Shown one piece after another: positions 1 through 9,156 of a DNA stretch of 64,000 nucleotides. The DNA comes from Chryseobacterium soli (lineage in GTDB: Bacteria; Bacteroidota; Bacteroidia; Flavobacteriales; Weeksellaceae), in assembly GCF_000737705.1 (NCBI RefSeq), contig NZ_JPRH01000001.1:1087103-1151102 (forward strand), given 5' to 3'. Under the pieces are notes generated by a model. That model was not told where the DNA came from and did not search any database. It was given only the letters and a program-made list of their open reading frames with translations. Each line of letters starts with the position of its first letter. Position 1 is the first letter of the stretch. A program made the position numbers and the translations under genes.

Positions 1-355
1 AACTTGTCGCTTCAGCTTCCAAAGATAGAGCGCCGATATTTCCAGGTCCTTTAATGTCTTTATTAACCGTATTTTTTTTGTGATCAATTGCCTCTACTGT
101 TATATCATAGTTTCCAGGAGCCAGGTCTAGCTTGTACAGTCCTTTTTCATCGGTCAGAGCTGCATCGCTCAATGCCTTGTTGGCTTTGTTGGTGAAGGTT
201 ACAGATGCATAAGGAACAGGCTGATTGCTCTTGTTAACGATCGTTCCTGAAATAGGTGCTTTTTCCTGTGCAAATGCCATTGCTGCTGCCGAAAGTACAA
301 ACGTAAGCCCTAAGGTTTTTTTTGTGAAAATGTTGATAATTTCCGTCTGGTTCAT
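1..355 (-). CDS. Outer-membrane receptor-like protein, N-terminal part
   Basis: Only the first 118 residues lie in the window; the gene runs off the left edge. The start ATG (complement of 353-355) is followed by a signal peptide ending near AMAFAQEK (about residue 30). Next comes a carboxypeptidase-regulatory-like beta-sandwich, with PISGTIVN, PVPYASV, TDEKGLYKL and PGNYDITVEA in the usual order. In Bacteroidota this domain normally precedes a TonB-dependent receptor or an outer-membrane beta-barrel. The identity of the missing part is inference. The 169-base gap between it and mltG (356-524) holds no gene and no clear terminator. Confidence 0.6.
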   Translation of the reverse strand, partial: MNQTEIINIFTKKTLGLTFVLSAAAMAFAQEKAPISGTIVNKSNQPVPYASVTFTNKANKALSDAALTDEKGLYKLDLAPGNYDITVEAIDHKKNTVNKDIKGPGNIGALSLEAEATS

Positions 356-524
356 AAGGTATTTTTTGTGTAAAATCGTGAGAATATAACTCTTAATATT
401 GTGAAATCACTAATTGGGTTGAATTTCAAAATATTACGATTTGTTTATTGTTTGAAATGTATAGGTCGTATTTAAATGCTAATTGTTAATTATAGAATTG
501 TTAAAATAAAGTTAAATTTATTTT

Positions 525-1550
525 TTATTTAATATTTTTTGAATTGAGCCAATCCTGATAGGCTTTCGCATTCACTGCATGCTCCGCAGCACTTGCCGTA
601 AACTTATGGTATCCGAACCTTGCAGGATCTGCACACATGAATATATAATCATTTTTTTCTGCATTTAAAACCGCATCTACAGAGTTTTTATCTACCACAC
701 AAATAGGTCCCGGAGGAATACCTGCATTGGCATATGTATTATACGGTGACGGAGTGGATAATTGCTTATAGAAAACCCTTTTGATGGTTTCCTTAAAATT
801 AGTCTGTTTATTAATTGCATAAATTACCGTAGGATCAGACTGCAGTTTCATTCCCTTTCTATAACGGTTCAGATACAATCCTGCAATCGTTTTCATCTCA
901 TCTTTCTTACCTCCTGATTCTTTATAAACAATGGAAGCCAGCGCATAGATCTGATCTCTCGTTAATCCGGATTGCTGTTCCTTACTTTTTCTGTCACTGG
1001 TCCAGAATTCATTGTACTGATCTTCAAATTTTTTGAAAAATTCTTTCGGACTTACGGTCCAGAAAAAATCGTAACTGTCTATGAAGAAATATTTTTTCAG
1101 ATCCTCCGCATTTTGATAACCTTTTTCTACAGCGATGGCATTAAAACCATTCACAAACTGAAGAGAGTCCGATTCTGTTTTTTTCGTCACTTTACCTACC
1201 ATCTGATAGATATCTCCGAAATCACCGATTCTAAATGTATTGGCGGTCTGATTTCCCGCTTTGATCATATTGACGATGTGGGTGTTTCCTGCACCGCTTT
1301 GAATATGATACCGGCCCGCTTTAAAATTCTGTTCCAGATCTTTATCTTTTGCCACGGTTTCGAAAGACTCTTTATTTTTAATATACGGAGCAATAGAATC
1401 CATGATCTGCTTAAAATTTGCCTTATGGGGAATCAAAACATATCCGTCTTTTTCTACGTTGTTTCCGTAATACGTCGTATAAAATCTCAAACCAAAAAAT
1501 CCTGCCACGATAACAATGAGCAGAATGATAATGAGTACAGCTTTTTTCAT
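525..1550 (-). CDS. mltG: Endolytic murein transglycosylase MltG (YceG-like)
   Basis: A 341-residue inner-membrane lytic transglycosylase that cuts nascent glycan strands and so ends peptidoglycan elongation. An N-terminal membrane anchor covers about residues 4-22. The YceG core follows, with the signature ALASIVYKESGG around residues 204-214; Glu211 aligns with the catalytic glutamate of the family. Further landmarks are GLYLNRYRKGMKLQSDPTV and TPSPYNTYANAGIPPGPI (about 269-286). Length is normal. It lies 30 bases downstream of dapF on the same strand, so the two are probably co-transcribed; both serve cell-wall synthesis. Confidence 0.95.
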   Translation of the reverse strand: MKKAVLIIILLIVIVAGFFGLRFYTTYYGNNVEKDGYVLIPHKANFKQIMDSIAPYIKNKESFETVAKDKDLEQNFKAGRYHIQSGAGNTHIVNMIKAGNQTANTFRIGDFGDIYQMVGKVTKKTESDSLQFVNGFNAIAVEKGYQNAEDLKKYFFIDSYDFFWTVSPKEFFKKFEDQYNEFWTSDRKSKEQQSGLTRDQIYALASIVYKESGGKKDEMKTIAGLYLNRYRKGMKLQSDPTVIYAINKQTNFKETIKRVFYKQLSTPSPYNTYANAGIPPGPICVVDKNSVDAVLNAEKNDYIFMCADPARFGYHKFTASAAEHAVNAKAYQDWLNSKNIK

Positions 1551-1580
1551 TATTAAAAAGTTGATTAAAAGTTTTTGTTT

Positions 1581-2348
1581 TTAAATAAGATCTACTTTAC
1601 CTCTAAAAACTTGCTTTGCGGGACCTTCAAGCCAAATGTTCTGGAAGAAATTTCCGTTTTTTTCAGCATGTACTTTAAGATTTCCGCCTAAAGTTTTAAC
1701 TTTTACAGAGATTAGATTATTTTTTTGCAGAAAAGTTAAAGCAGAAGCTGTAACTCCTGTTCCGCAGCTGTAAGTTTCGTCCTCAACGCCTCGTTCATAG
1801 GTTCTTACGAAAATTTCATCATCTGTAATTTTTTCAACAAAATTTACATTGATGCCTTTTTCTTTATAATTTTCTGAATTTCTGATGCTGTTTCCTTCCG
1901 CAAAAACATTATAATTTACCAAATCTTCAACATATTTTACATAATGCGGCGATCCGGTATCCATTACTGTATCGTTTCCGTCAGTAGAGATCATATTTAC
2001 GTCAATCATTTTTAATTTGATGATCCCATTGTGAATTTCAGCTTCATGTTCACCGTCTATGGCTATGAATTTACATCTGTCTTCAAAAATATCAAGGAAA
2101 AATGCAAAAGCAACCAGGCATCTTCCTCCATTTCCGCACATGGTGCTTTCACCGCCGTCGGAGTTGTAGTACACCATTTTGAAGTCGTATTTATCATCAT
2201 TTTCCAATAAAATAAGTCCGTCTGCACCAATTCCGAAACGTCTGTCACAAAGTTTCCCGATGATTTCTGTATCCTTAGGGAATTGAAGGTCACGGTTGTC
2301 TATCATTACAAAATCATTTCCCGTGCCTTGATATTTATAAAATTCCAT
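1581..2348 (-). CDS. dapF: Diaminopimelate epimerase
   Basis: Converts LL- to meso-diaminopimelate for lysine and peptidoglycan synthesis. I chose the ATG at 2348, which gives a 255-residue protein opening MEFYKYQGTGNDFVMIDN, the family N-terminus. The longer frame reaching 2378 adds ten residues that do not match the family. Both catalytic cysteines are present: Cys71 in MCGNGGR and Cys195 in SCGTGVTAS. A promoter-like box lies 28 bases upstream of this start. It is first in a likely two-gene unit with mltG. Confidence 0.95.
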   Translation of the reverse strand: MEFYKYQGTGNDFVMIDNRDLQFPKDTEIIGKLCDRRFGIGADGLILLENDDKYDFKMVYYNSDGGESTMCGNGGRCLVAFAFFLDIFEDRCKFIAIDGEHEAEIHNGIIKLKMIDVNMISTDGNDTVMDTGSPHYVKYVEDLVNYNVFAEGNSIRNSENYKEKGINVNFVEKITDDEIFVRTYERGVEDETYSCGTGVTASALTFLQKNNLISVKVKTLGGNLKVHAEKNGNFFQNIWLEGPAKQVFRGKVDLI

Positions 2349-2375
2349 ATTTTTCTTCTGTATAAAATTAACGAG

Positions 2376-2383
2376 CAAAATTA
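2376..2383 (-). promoter_or_regulatory. -7 box for dapF
   Basis: On the minus strand this reads TAATTTTG, a full match to the Bacteroidota TAnnTTTG element. It would start transcription about 20 bases before the dapF ATG at 2348. No convincing -33 TTTG was found. Confidence 0.45.
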
Positions 2384-2400
2384 CTATATTTCAAACAAAA

Positions 2401-2424
2401 AACGAACAGTGTTAGCTGTTCGTT
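2401..2424 (-). terminator. Intrinsic terminator after the Gly/Asn-rich lipoprotein gene
   Basis: A perfect 9-bp stem (AACGAACAG, six-base loop, CTGTTCGTT) followed on the minus strand by six T residues. It lies 19 bases beyond the stop of the gene ending at 2443. Confidence 0.8.
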
Positions 2425-2442
2425 TTCTTATTTATAATCGTT

Positions 2443-3108
2443 TTATCTAAACCCGCCTCCGCTTTGTTGTTGTCGGTTAGAATTGGTATTCTGCTGCGTG
2501 TTGCTTGGCGGTGTACTGCTCTGGCTGCTTCCTCTGAATCCACCACTTGAAGATTCGCTTCTGGTGTTGTTTTGATTCTGGTTTTGATTATACTGCTGTG
2601 TATTTCTGAAACCACCATTGTTTTGGTTATTCTGGTTGCTTTGGTTCTGATACGTATTATTCTGCGTTCTGAAACCTCCGCCGCTGTTTCGGGTGCTGTT
2701 GCTATTGCTATTATTTCCTCTGTTGTTGTTAAACCCGCCGCTGTTATTATAACCATTGTTATTGGTAGTACGTGTATTCTGGAATCCGTTATTCGGTCTC
2801 TGTGAAGTTACCGTAGATCTTCTTTCAACATATACTTTTCTTCTGCTGTTTCCGCTGTTATAATAATAATAGGGAGAGCCGTTATCATAATAATAATTAA
2901 CATCGTTTCTGTAATAATATCCGTCATTACCATAATAACCTCCGCTTCCATAATATCCTGAAGGTGCATAATAATATCCGTTATTATAATAGGGGTCTCC
3001 ATATCCATAGGAAGAACCGTTGCTGCCATATCCGTCAGCATACGCTAAACATGATGATAAACTAGCTATAGCAAAAATGCTTACCGCTATTTTAAATAAA
3101 TTTTTCAT
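2443..3108 (-). CDS. Gly/Asn/Gln/Tyr-rich lipoprotein with GGFR repeats
   Basis: A 221-residue protein I cannot name. The N-terminus MKNLFKIAVSIFAIASLSSC is a lipoprotein signal with a lipobox ending at Cys20, so export and lipidation are likely. Residues about 24-90 are rich in Gly, Tyr, Asn and Ser with repeated YYNNG/YGNDG-type units. The rest is Asn/Gln-rich and carries at least four copies of the tetrapeptide GGFR, the last forming the C-terminus. The composition indicates a disordered, possibly adhesive or matrix-like surface protein. It is followed by its own terminator and lies 10 bases downstream of pnuC, so it may be read from the pnuC transcript. Confidence 0.7.
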   Translation of the reverse strand: MKNLFKIAVSIFAIASLSSCLAYADGYGSNGSSYGYGDPYYNNGYYYAPSGYYGSGGYYGNDGYYYRNDVNYYYDNGSPYYYYNSGNSRRKVYVERRSTVTSQRPNNGFQNTRTTNNNGYNNSGGFNNNRGNNSNSNSTRNSGGGFRTQNNTYQNQSNQNNQNNGGFRNTQQYNQNQNQNNTRSESSSGGFRGSSQSSTPPSNTQQNTNSNRQQQSGGGFR

Positions 3109-3118
3109 GACTTTATTG

Positions 3119-3784
3119 CTATTTTTTTTCTTTAAAACTTTTTTTCCATTTAAGGTATCCGATGATAGCCATTATAGTAAATACCAAATATTGAACCGAA
3201 GTGATTCCAAGTCCCTTAAAAATCATCATGGGCATGCAAATAAAATCGCCGATAATCCAGAAGATCCAGTTCTCAATGCGCTGTTTGGCCATAAACCACA
3301 TGCCGACTAAAAATATAGAAGTGGTGAGTACGTCCAGCCAATTTGCCCAATCAAGATGATAAAGTCCCAAACTGGTTCCTTCCATAGAGAAGGCATTATC
3401 AATATAAGGTTTGTAATAATAAATAATTGTAACCAGAGCCAGACTTAAAATAAAAAGGAAAATACCAAATACCCATTCTCTTTTTGTGGCCCAGGAAACT
3501 TCGACGTGAATGTTATCTTCGGAATTCTTAGCCCATAGCACCCAGCCGTAGATGCTCATGGCCGTATAATATACATTGATCATACAATCACCCAGTAAAC
3601 CGAAATTAAAAAGGATATATACATAGATCAAAGTAGAAATAATCCCTGTAGGGTAGACCCAGATGTTTTTTTTAATGGAAAAATAAACACTCAGGACTCC
3701 AAACAAGGCTCCTGTGGCTTCCAGTAAAATTTGTAAAGCAGTGTACGTTTCATAGGGCTTTACAAAAAGATCGTATACATTCAT
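3119..3784 (-). CDS. pnuC: Nicotinamide riboside transporter PnuC
   Basis: A 221-residue membrane protein with seven predicted hydrophobic segments, the PnuC size and plan. Family marks include SIKKNIWVYPTGIIST near residue 37, INVYYTAMSIYGWVLW (about 69-84), and a late WIIGDFICMPMM segment. It facilitates uptake of vitamin-B3 ribosides for NAD synthesis. No riboswitch is visible upstream; instead a TAnnTTTG box ends five bases before the ATG, so the mRNA may be leaderless. The transported substrate is inferred from the family; relatives can carry thiamine or riboflavin. Confidence 0.9.
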   Translation of the reverse strand: MNVYDLFVKPYETYTALQILLEATGALFGVLSVYFSIKKNIWVYPTGIISTLIYVYILFNFGLLGDCMINVYYTAMSIYGWVLWAKNSEDNIHVEVSWATKREWVFGIFLFILSLALVTIIYYYKPYIDNAFSMEGTSLGLYHLDWANWLDVLTTSIFLVGMWFMAKQRIENWIFWIIGDFICMPMMIFKGLGITSVQYLVFTIMAIIGYLKWKKSFKEKK

Positions 3785-3789
3785 GCGCC

Positions 3790-3797
3790 CAAAAATA
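3790..3797 (-). promoter_or_regulatory. -7 box immediately before pnuC
   Basis: Minus strand TATTTTTG, a full TAnnTTTG match, ending five bases before the pnuC ATG at 3784. Transcription would begin at or next to the start codon. Confidence 0.5.
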
Positions 3798-3951
3798 AGG
3801 AAAAATTCAGAATGACCGAAAAATGAGTTAAATTGTATGTAAATCAGTTTTTTATATTTTAAAATTTAAATTTAATGATGAAAGTTTGCCAATAAACGTT
3901 AGTATTTCTAAATTTTTTATATTTTCGTAAATCTTTAATAAATAATAAAAT

Positions 3952-5595
3952 ATGTCTAAAATTTGGGTTAAGAAACCAATGAGCGCTTATGAAGCTGATA
4001 TCAAAAAGAGTCAGTTGAAACGCGTTTTAGGAAAATGGAGTCTTACTGCTATTGGAATCGGAGCAATTATCGGAGGAGGAATTTTTGTACTTACGGGAAC
4101 AGGAGCTTATTATAATGCAGGGCCGGCACTGGCGCTGTCATTTGTCATAGCAGGGATTGCCTGTGTATTTGCAGCGCTTTGTTATGCGGAGTTTGCTTCC
4201 ATCCTTCCTGTTGAAGGTTCAGCATATGCCTATGCGTACGGAACAGTGGGTGAGATTTTTGCATGGGTCATAGGATGGGGATTAATTTTAGAATATGCCA
4301 TGGGATCCATGACGGTTGCCGTATCCTGGTCCGGATATTTTGGGAAACTGCTCAAAATGTTTGGCCTTCATCTTCCCATGTGGCTCACAACAGATCCTGG
4401 AACAGCACATAAAGCTTTTGGTGAAGCCACAAAACAAATTGCAGACGGTAATCTATCTCCGGATAAATTAAAAGCATTTCAAGCGACTATCGATATGTAC
4501 AACAGTGCTCCGGAAATTTTCAATATGAAACTTTTCTTAAACTTTCCGGCATTGGTGATTGTATTGTTTGTAATATCAATCTTAATCAGAGGAACAAAAG
4601 GAGCGGCAAAAGCAAATAACTTTATTGTAATCCTTAAAGTTTCAGCGATTATTTTTGTGATTGTTGCAGGGGCATTTATTATTATTAATTCCGGGCATGG
4701 TCTTCAGAACTGGACGCCGTTTATTCCTGAAGCTACAACTATTACCGAGAATGGTGTTTCCCATTCAGCCTATGGAATAGGAGGAGTCGTAGCCGGAGCA
4801 TCCGCTATTTTCTTTGCGTATGTAGGATTCGATGCCGTTTCAACACAGGCTGGAGAGGCCATTAATCCTAAGAAGGATGTACCTTTCGCGATTATTGCTT
4901 CACTGATTATCTGTACCCTTTTATATATATTGGTTTCCCTGGTATTAACAGGGATGATGCATTATACTGATTTTAATCCACTTGGAAAATATCCGGACGC
5001 TATTAAAGCTCCCGTAGCCTATGCATTTGATATTGCAGGATATGCCTGGGCAGGATACATTATCACGATTGCAGCGACAGTAGGTCTGATTTCTGTATTG
5101 ATGGTAATGATTATGGGACAGTCCAGAATTTTCTTAGGAATGTCTAAAGACGGATTGATCCCGGCTACCTTTGCAAAAGTAAATCCTACTACGGGAGTTC
5201 CTACCAAAAACCTTATTATTTTAGGAGGAGTTATTTCTGTAGTTGCTTCTCTTACCCCTATTAACGATCTGGCACACATGACCAGCTTCGGAACATTGTT
5301 CGCATTTACGATGGTATGTGTAGCGGTTTGGGTATTAAGAGTAAAAGAACCTGCTTTACAAAGAAACTTTAAAGTTCCTGCTCTACCGGTTATTGCATGT
5401 TTAGGAATTGCTATTAATGTATACCTGATTTTCAACTTAAGCATCGAAGCTCAAAAGTATTCTTTTGCATGGTTGCTGATTGGAGTCGTTATCTATTTCC
5501 TTTACAGTAAAAGACACTCTAAACTTCAAAACGGAGAATATGGAGAGACTTTTAAAGCTGAACAGGAGCCTTTAGAAAAACCAAATTTAGACTAG
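3952..5595 (+). CDS. APC-family amino acid permease
   Basis: A 547-residue cationic-amino-acid-transporter-like permease with about 12-14 membrane segments. The N-terminal LKRVLGKWSLTAIGIGAIIGGGIFVLTG (residues about 22-49) contains the glycine-rich first helix typical of APC transporters. FFAYVGFDAVSTQAGEAINP lies mid-protein. A soluble insert of about 60 residues (about 140-200) follows the fourth membrane segment. It probably imports amino acids with protons; the substrate cannot be told from sequence. It stands alone between the divergent pnuC and a strong terminator. Confidence 0.85.
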   Translation: MSKIWVKKPMSAYEADIKKSQLKRVLGKWSLTAIGIGAIIGGGIFVLTGTGAYYNAGPALALSFVIAGIACVFAALCYAEFASILPVEGSAYAYAYGTVGEIFAWVIGWGLILEYAMGSMTVAVSWSGYFGKLLKMFGLHLPMWLTTDPGTAHKAFGEATKQIADGNLSPDKLKAFQATIDMYNSAPEIFNMKLFLNFPALVIVLFVISILIRGTKGAAKANNFIVILKVSAIIFVIVAGAFIIINSGHGLQNWTPFIPEATTITENGVSHSAYGIGGVVAGASAIFFAYVGFDAVSTQAGEAINPKKDVPFAIIASLIICTLLYILVSLVLTGMMHYTDFNPLGKYPDAIKAPVAYAFDIAGYAWAGYIITIAATVGLISVLMVMIMGQSRIFLGMSKDGLIPATFAKVNPTTGVPTKNLIILGGVISVVASLTPINDLAHMTSFGTLFAFTMVCVAVWVLRVKEPALQRNFKVPALPVIACLGIAINVYLIFNLSIEAQKYSFAWLLIGVVIYFLYSKRHSKLQNGEYGETFKAEQEPLEKPNLD

Positions 5596-5614
5596 TACTA
5601 AAATATAAAGTAAA

Positions 5615-5645
5615 AAAATCCACAGATTTCTGTGGATTTTTTATT
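5615..5645 (+). terminator. Intrinsic terminator after the APC permease
   Basis: AAAATCCACAGA and TCTGTGGATTTT form a 12-bp inverted repeat (5615-5640) followed by a T-rich tract. The tract doubles as the promoter box of the next gene. Confidence 0.85.
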
Positions 5646-5649
5646 TTTG
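5642..5649 (+). promoter_or_regulatory. -7 box inside the terminator T-tract
   Basis: TATTTTTG matches TAnnTTTG and ends six bases before the ATG at 5656. The preceding gene's terminator tail and this gene's promoter occupy the same bases. Confidence 0.45.
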
Positions 5650-5655
5650 TCTGAT

Positions 5656-6669
5656 ATGAAAAAACTATTTTCACTTTCACTGGCCTGTGCCGGAATACTG
5701 GCTTTTTCCCAGCAGGTGAGTTTCAAAACGATATTCACGGATAAGATCAGCATACGTGCTCTTGAAATCTATGATGGAAAAATATGGTACAGTGGCACGG
5801 AATCAAAATTTGGTTTTGTAGATCTTAAAAACCCGGATCATCAGAAACAGGTTAAACTGTACGATGAAAAACTTCAGTTTAGAACACTAGCTCAGGATCA
5901 AAATAATTTTTATACCATTAATATTGAAAGTCCTGCCCGTTTTTTTAAGATTGATAAAAAGAACCTGACATCACAGATTGTTTTTACAGACATGACGAAA
6001 ACTGCTTTTTATGATGCTTTTCACTTTGTCAATGATCGTCTCGCTTATGCTTTTAGTGATTCAGACGGAGAGTATAGAAAATTACGCCTGACCGTTTATA
6101 ACAATAATCAATGGAGTTTCCTTAAGAATGACGTTCAATTAAAAGAGGGGGAAGCGGCATTTGCAGCCAGCAATACCAATATTGCTTCCACTAAAAATTA
6201 TGTATGGATTGCAACAGGAGGTAAAGCGTCAAGAATAATAAGGCTTACGCGTAAAAATGACCAGTTTGAAATTTTTAATACGCCTGTTATTCAGGGAGAA
6301 TCTTCCCAGGGAATATACTCTATAGATTTTTATGATGACCAGTTCGGAATTGCAGCTGGCGGAGATTATACCAAACAAGAAGCCAATATCAACAATATTG
6401 CAACCACCTATGATGGTGGAAAAACCTGGAAGATTCAGGCTTCCGGGCAGAATGCAGGGTATACCACCTGCGTGAAAATTAAACCGGGCTCCAAAGGAAA
6501 AGAAATCATCGCAATTGGAGACCAGCATATAAGCTATTCTTCAGATTTTGGGAAGACATGGAAAAAAATTTCAGATGAAAAAGGGTTTTTCGTTGGGAAA
6601 TGGGTAAATAAAAACTCGGTGGTACTGGCAGGAAAAGACAGAATAGCCGTTATCGAAATAAAACTCTAA
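5656..6669 (+). CDS. Exported YCF48/BNR-type beta-propeller protein
   Basis: A 337-residue protein read from the ATG at 5656. An upstream in-frame ATG at 5632 would lie inside the terminator hairpin and spoil the signal peptide. The N-terminus MKKLFSLSLACAGILAFSQQ is a Sec signal. The body contains recurring blade motifs such as TYDGGKTWKIQASGQNAG and SSDFGKTWKKISDEKGFF (about 255-320), the Asp-box/YCF48 pattern. It is probably a periplasmic or surface beta-propeller; relatives are often annotated oxidoreductase without evidence. No catalytic residues can be assigned. Confidence 0.65.
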   Translation: MKKLFSLSLACAGILAFSQQVSFKTIFTDKISIRALEIYDGKIWYSGTESKFGFVDLKNPDHQKQVKLYDEKLQFRTLAQDQNNFYTINIESPARFFKIDKKNLTSQIVFTDMTKTAFYDAFHFVNDRLAYAFSDSDGEYRKLRLTVYNNNQWSFLKNDVQLKEGEAAFAASNTNIASTKNYVWIATGGKASRIIRLTRKNDQFEIFNTPVIQGESSQGIYSIDFYDDQFGIAAGGDYTKQEANINNIATTYDGGKTWKIQASGQNAGYTTCVKIKPGSKGKEIIAIGDQHISYSSDFGKTWKKISDEKGFFVGKWVNKNSVVLAGKDRIAVIEIKL

Positions 6670-6792
6670 CTTGATTTTAGATACAAAAATAATCACTGAG
6701 CAAATTAAAATGTAGATCGGAGAAATAGAAGATATCTTTACGAATACAGTCTGTTTAAAATTACTTCGCCTTACTTTTACACAAAATTGTAC

Positions 6793-7704
6793 ATGAAGAA
6801 TATGAAATTAATGCTGATGCTCTTCCTTCCAGCTCTGTTTTTCGGCCAGAAAATGAGAGTGTTCATATTAGCCGGACAATCGAATATGAACGGTTTTGGA
6901 TACAATAAAGATCTTCCCAGTGATTTGAAAAATTATAAAGATGTTTATATTTTTCAGGGAAATTCTGTAGCGGATGGTGAAATAAATGGAGGAACCGGAA
7001 AATGGGAAGCCCTAAAGCCAGGGCACGGAACAGGATTTAAAACAGACGGAACAACCAATATACTTTCAGACAGGTTCGGATTAGAATTATCATTTGCAAA
7101 AAGGATGAAAGAATTATTTCCCAAGGATAAAATCCTGTTGATCAAATATGCCAGGGAAGGAACTTCTATCGATAGCCTTGCAGCAGCTGATTTCGGATGT
7201 TGGGATGCCGATTTTCAGGGCAAAAACGGAATCAATCAATATGATCATTTTTTGAAAACATTAAAAAATGCCTTAGCCGAAACTGATGTTGACAGAAATG
7301 GGAAAAAAGATGAGCTGGTTCCTTCAGGGATTTTATGGATGCAGGGCGAAAGTGATGCAGGCTATACGGAGGAGATTGCCAATCATTATTACGATCATCT
7401 GAAAGTATTGATGAACCAGATGCGGGCGGCTTTATTAACGGATGATCTTCCTGTGGTGATCGGAAAAATTTCAGATTCAGGGAAAAATGAAAAAGGAAAA
7501 GTCTGGCCAAAAGGAGAGCTGGTACAATATGCGCAGGAAAAATTTGTCAATGATGATAAGAACGCCGCCATTGTACGATCCACGAAAAAATACAATTACG
7601 GTAATGATCCATGGCATTATGACAGTGCAGGTTATATCGATTTGGGTGAAAATTTTGCGAATGAAGTATTTAGACTCATTATAAATTTCGAAAATAAACC
7701 CTAA
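6793..7704 (+). CDS. Sialate O-acetylesterase-like SGNH hydrolase
   Basis: A 303-residue exported esterase. The ATG at 6793 gives a signal peptide (MKNMKLMLMLFLPALFFGQ); the frame extends two codons upstream only through a TTG. The SASA-domain marks are in order: FILAGQSNMNGFG with nucleophile Ser30, LWMQGESDA (about 178-186) and DPWHYDSAGYIDLG near residue 273 supplying the Asp/His pair. Members remove O-acetyl groups from sialic acid or plant polysaccharides. The substrate here is unknown, and no other glycan-degradation genes are nearby. Confidence 0.75.
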   Translation: MKNMKLMLMLFLPALFFGQKMRVFILAGQSNMNGFGYNKDLPSDLKNYKDVYIFQGNSVADGEINGGTGKWEALKPGHGTGFKTDGTTNILSDRFGLELSFAKRMKELFPKDKILLIKYAREGTSIDSLAAADFGCWDADFQGKNGINQYDHFLKTLKNALAETDVDRNGKKDELVPSGILWMQGESDAGYTEEIANHYYDHLKVLMNQMRAALLTDDLPVVIGKISDSGKNEKGKVWPKGELVQYAQEKFVNDDKNAAIVRSTKKYNYGNDPWHYDSAGYIDLGENFANEVFRLIINFENKP

Positions 7705-7738
7705 TATAACTCATGATTCAAAATCCATAACTTATTTT

Positions 7739-7746
7739 TAATTTTG
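7739..7746 (+). promoter_or_regulatory. -7 box for hemN
   Basis: TAATTTTG, a full TAnnTTTG match, 48 bases before the ATG chosen for hemN at 7795. It supports the shorter start, since the longer frame begins inside the box. Confidence 0.5.
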
Positions 7747-7794
7747 CATTACGAAATCCTTTTTGAGGTTTCACCTATAAAATTTAAATTTTCA

Positions 7795-9153
7795 ATGAAT
7801 TCTTTAATAGATAAATATAATATTCCCGGACCAAGATATACTTCATATCCTACGGTTCCTTATTGGGATGAGACTACATTTTCACCTGAAAAATGGAAAG
7901 AAAGTGTAATCAGGTCTTTTAACGAGACAAATGGGGAAGAGGGAATTTCTATTTATATACATCTTCCTTTTTGTGAGGCTTTATGTACTTTCTGTGCCTG
8001 TCATAAAAGGATTACGAAACAGCATAGTGTTGAGATTCCTTATCTTGAAAGCGTACTGAAAGAGTGGAAGCTTTATCTGGAACTTTTTAATGAAAAACCA
8101 AAATTAAAGGAACTTCATCTTGGAGGTGGAACGCCTACTTTTTTCTCTCCAAAAAATTTAAAAGCATTACTGGAAGGAATTTTTGAAAGCGTAGATATTG
8201 CTGAACATCCTGAATTTTCTTTTGAAGGACATCCGAACAATACGACCAGAGAACATCTTCAGACATTATATGATCTTGGATTTCGCAGAGTAAGTTTTGG
8301 GGTTCAGGATTATGATCCGAAAGTTCAGAAAGCAATCAACAGGATACAACCTTTTGAAAAAGTGAAGGAAGTAACAGAGTTGGCCAGAGAAATCGGATAC
8401 AGAGGGATCAGCCATGATCTTGTTTTCGGGCTTCCGCATCAGCATTGGGATGCTATGGAACATACAATTCGCAAAACGCTTGAATTAAAACCGGACAGAC
8501 TTGCATTTTATTCTTATGCCCACGTTCCATGGGTAAAAGGTGTAGGACAGAGAGGTTTTGATGAAAATGATTTACCAAGTGGAGAAGAAAAACGCCGTCT
8601 GTATGAAGATGGAAAAAAACTGCTTCAGGATTTAGGGTATATTGAGGTGGGAATGGATCATTTCTCTCTGGAGCATGATGACTTGTACCAATCATTGATT
8701 CAAAAAAAACTGCACAGAAACTTCATGGGATATACTTCCAGCAAAACTCAGCTGATGGTTGGTCTTGGAATGTCTTCTATTTCAGATTCGTGGTATGCTT
8801 TTGCTCAAAATGTAAAAACGGTTGAAGAATATCAGAAAGCAGTTGAAGAAGGCGTAATTCCTGTTGTGAAGGGACATATTTTAAATAAAGAAGATCTGAT
8901 TGTGCGAAGACATATTCTGAACTTAATGTGTCAGCTTGAAACTTCTTTTGATGCTGAGACATCTTTCCCTGAACTGGATAATGCCTTAGAAATGCTGAAA
9001 GAAATGGAAAATGATGAGTTGGTAGAAATCCATGGTAAGGAAATTAAAATTACTGAAAAGGGAAGGGCATTTACGAGAAATGTAGCAATGGTTTTTGACC
9101 TCAGAATGATGCGTAATAAGCCTGAAACCAGAATTTTTTCGATGACGATATAA
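7795..9153 (+). CDS. hemN: Oxygen-independent coproporphyrinogen III oxidase
   Basis: A radical-SAM enzyme of 452 residues that decarboxylates coproporphyrinogen III to protoporphyrinogen IX without oxygen. The ATG at 7795 gives MNSLIDKYNIPGPRYTSYPT, the HemN N-terminus; the longer frame starts at a TTG inside the promoter box. The iron-sulfur motif CxxxCxxC is CEALCTFC at Cys60, Cys64 and Cys67, followed by another Cys69 as is usual for HemN. LHLGGGTPTFF (about 105-115) binds SAM. Length and order match HemN rather than the shorter HemW. It is monocistronic, ending at a shared terminator. Confidence 0.95.
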   Translation: MNSLIDKYNIPGPRYTSYPTVPYWDETTFSPEKWKESVIRSFNETNGEEGISIYIHLPFCEALCTFCACHKRITKQHSVEIPYLESVLKEWKLYLELFNEKPKLKELHLGGGTPTFFSPKNLKALLEGIFESVDIAEHPEFSFEGHPNNTTREHLQTLYDLGFRRVSFGVQDYDPKVQKAINRIQPFEKVKEVTELAREIGYRGISHDLVFGLPHQHWDAMEHTIRKTLELKPDRLAFYSYAHVPWVKGVGQRGFDENDLPSGEEKRRLYEDGKKLLQDLGYIEVGMDHFSLEHDDLYQSLIQKKLHRNFMGYTSSKTQLMVGLGMSSISDSWYAFAQNVKTVEEYQKAVEEGVIPVVKGHILNKEDLIVRRHILNLMCQLETSFDAETSFPELDNALEMLKEMENDELVEIHGKEIKITEKGRAFTRNVAMVFDLRMMRNKPETRIFSMTI

Positions 9154-9156
9154 AAT

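Noticed and set aside
2412..2756. Minus-strand 114-codon frame overlapping the Gly/Asn-rich lipoprotein gene
   Set aside because: Another reading frame of the low-complexity gene; Thr/Ile/Ala monotony reflects the repeated codons.
3119..3950. Riboswitch controlling pnuC
   Set aside because: The promoter box directly adjoins the pnuC ATG, leaving no room for a leader aptamer.
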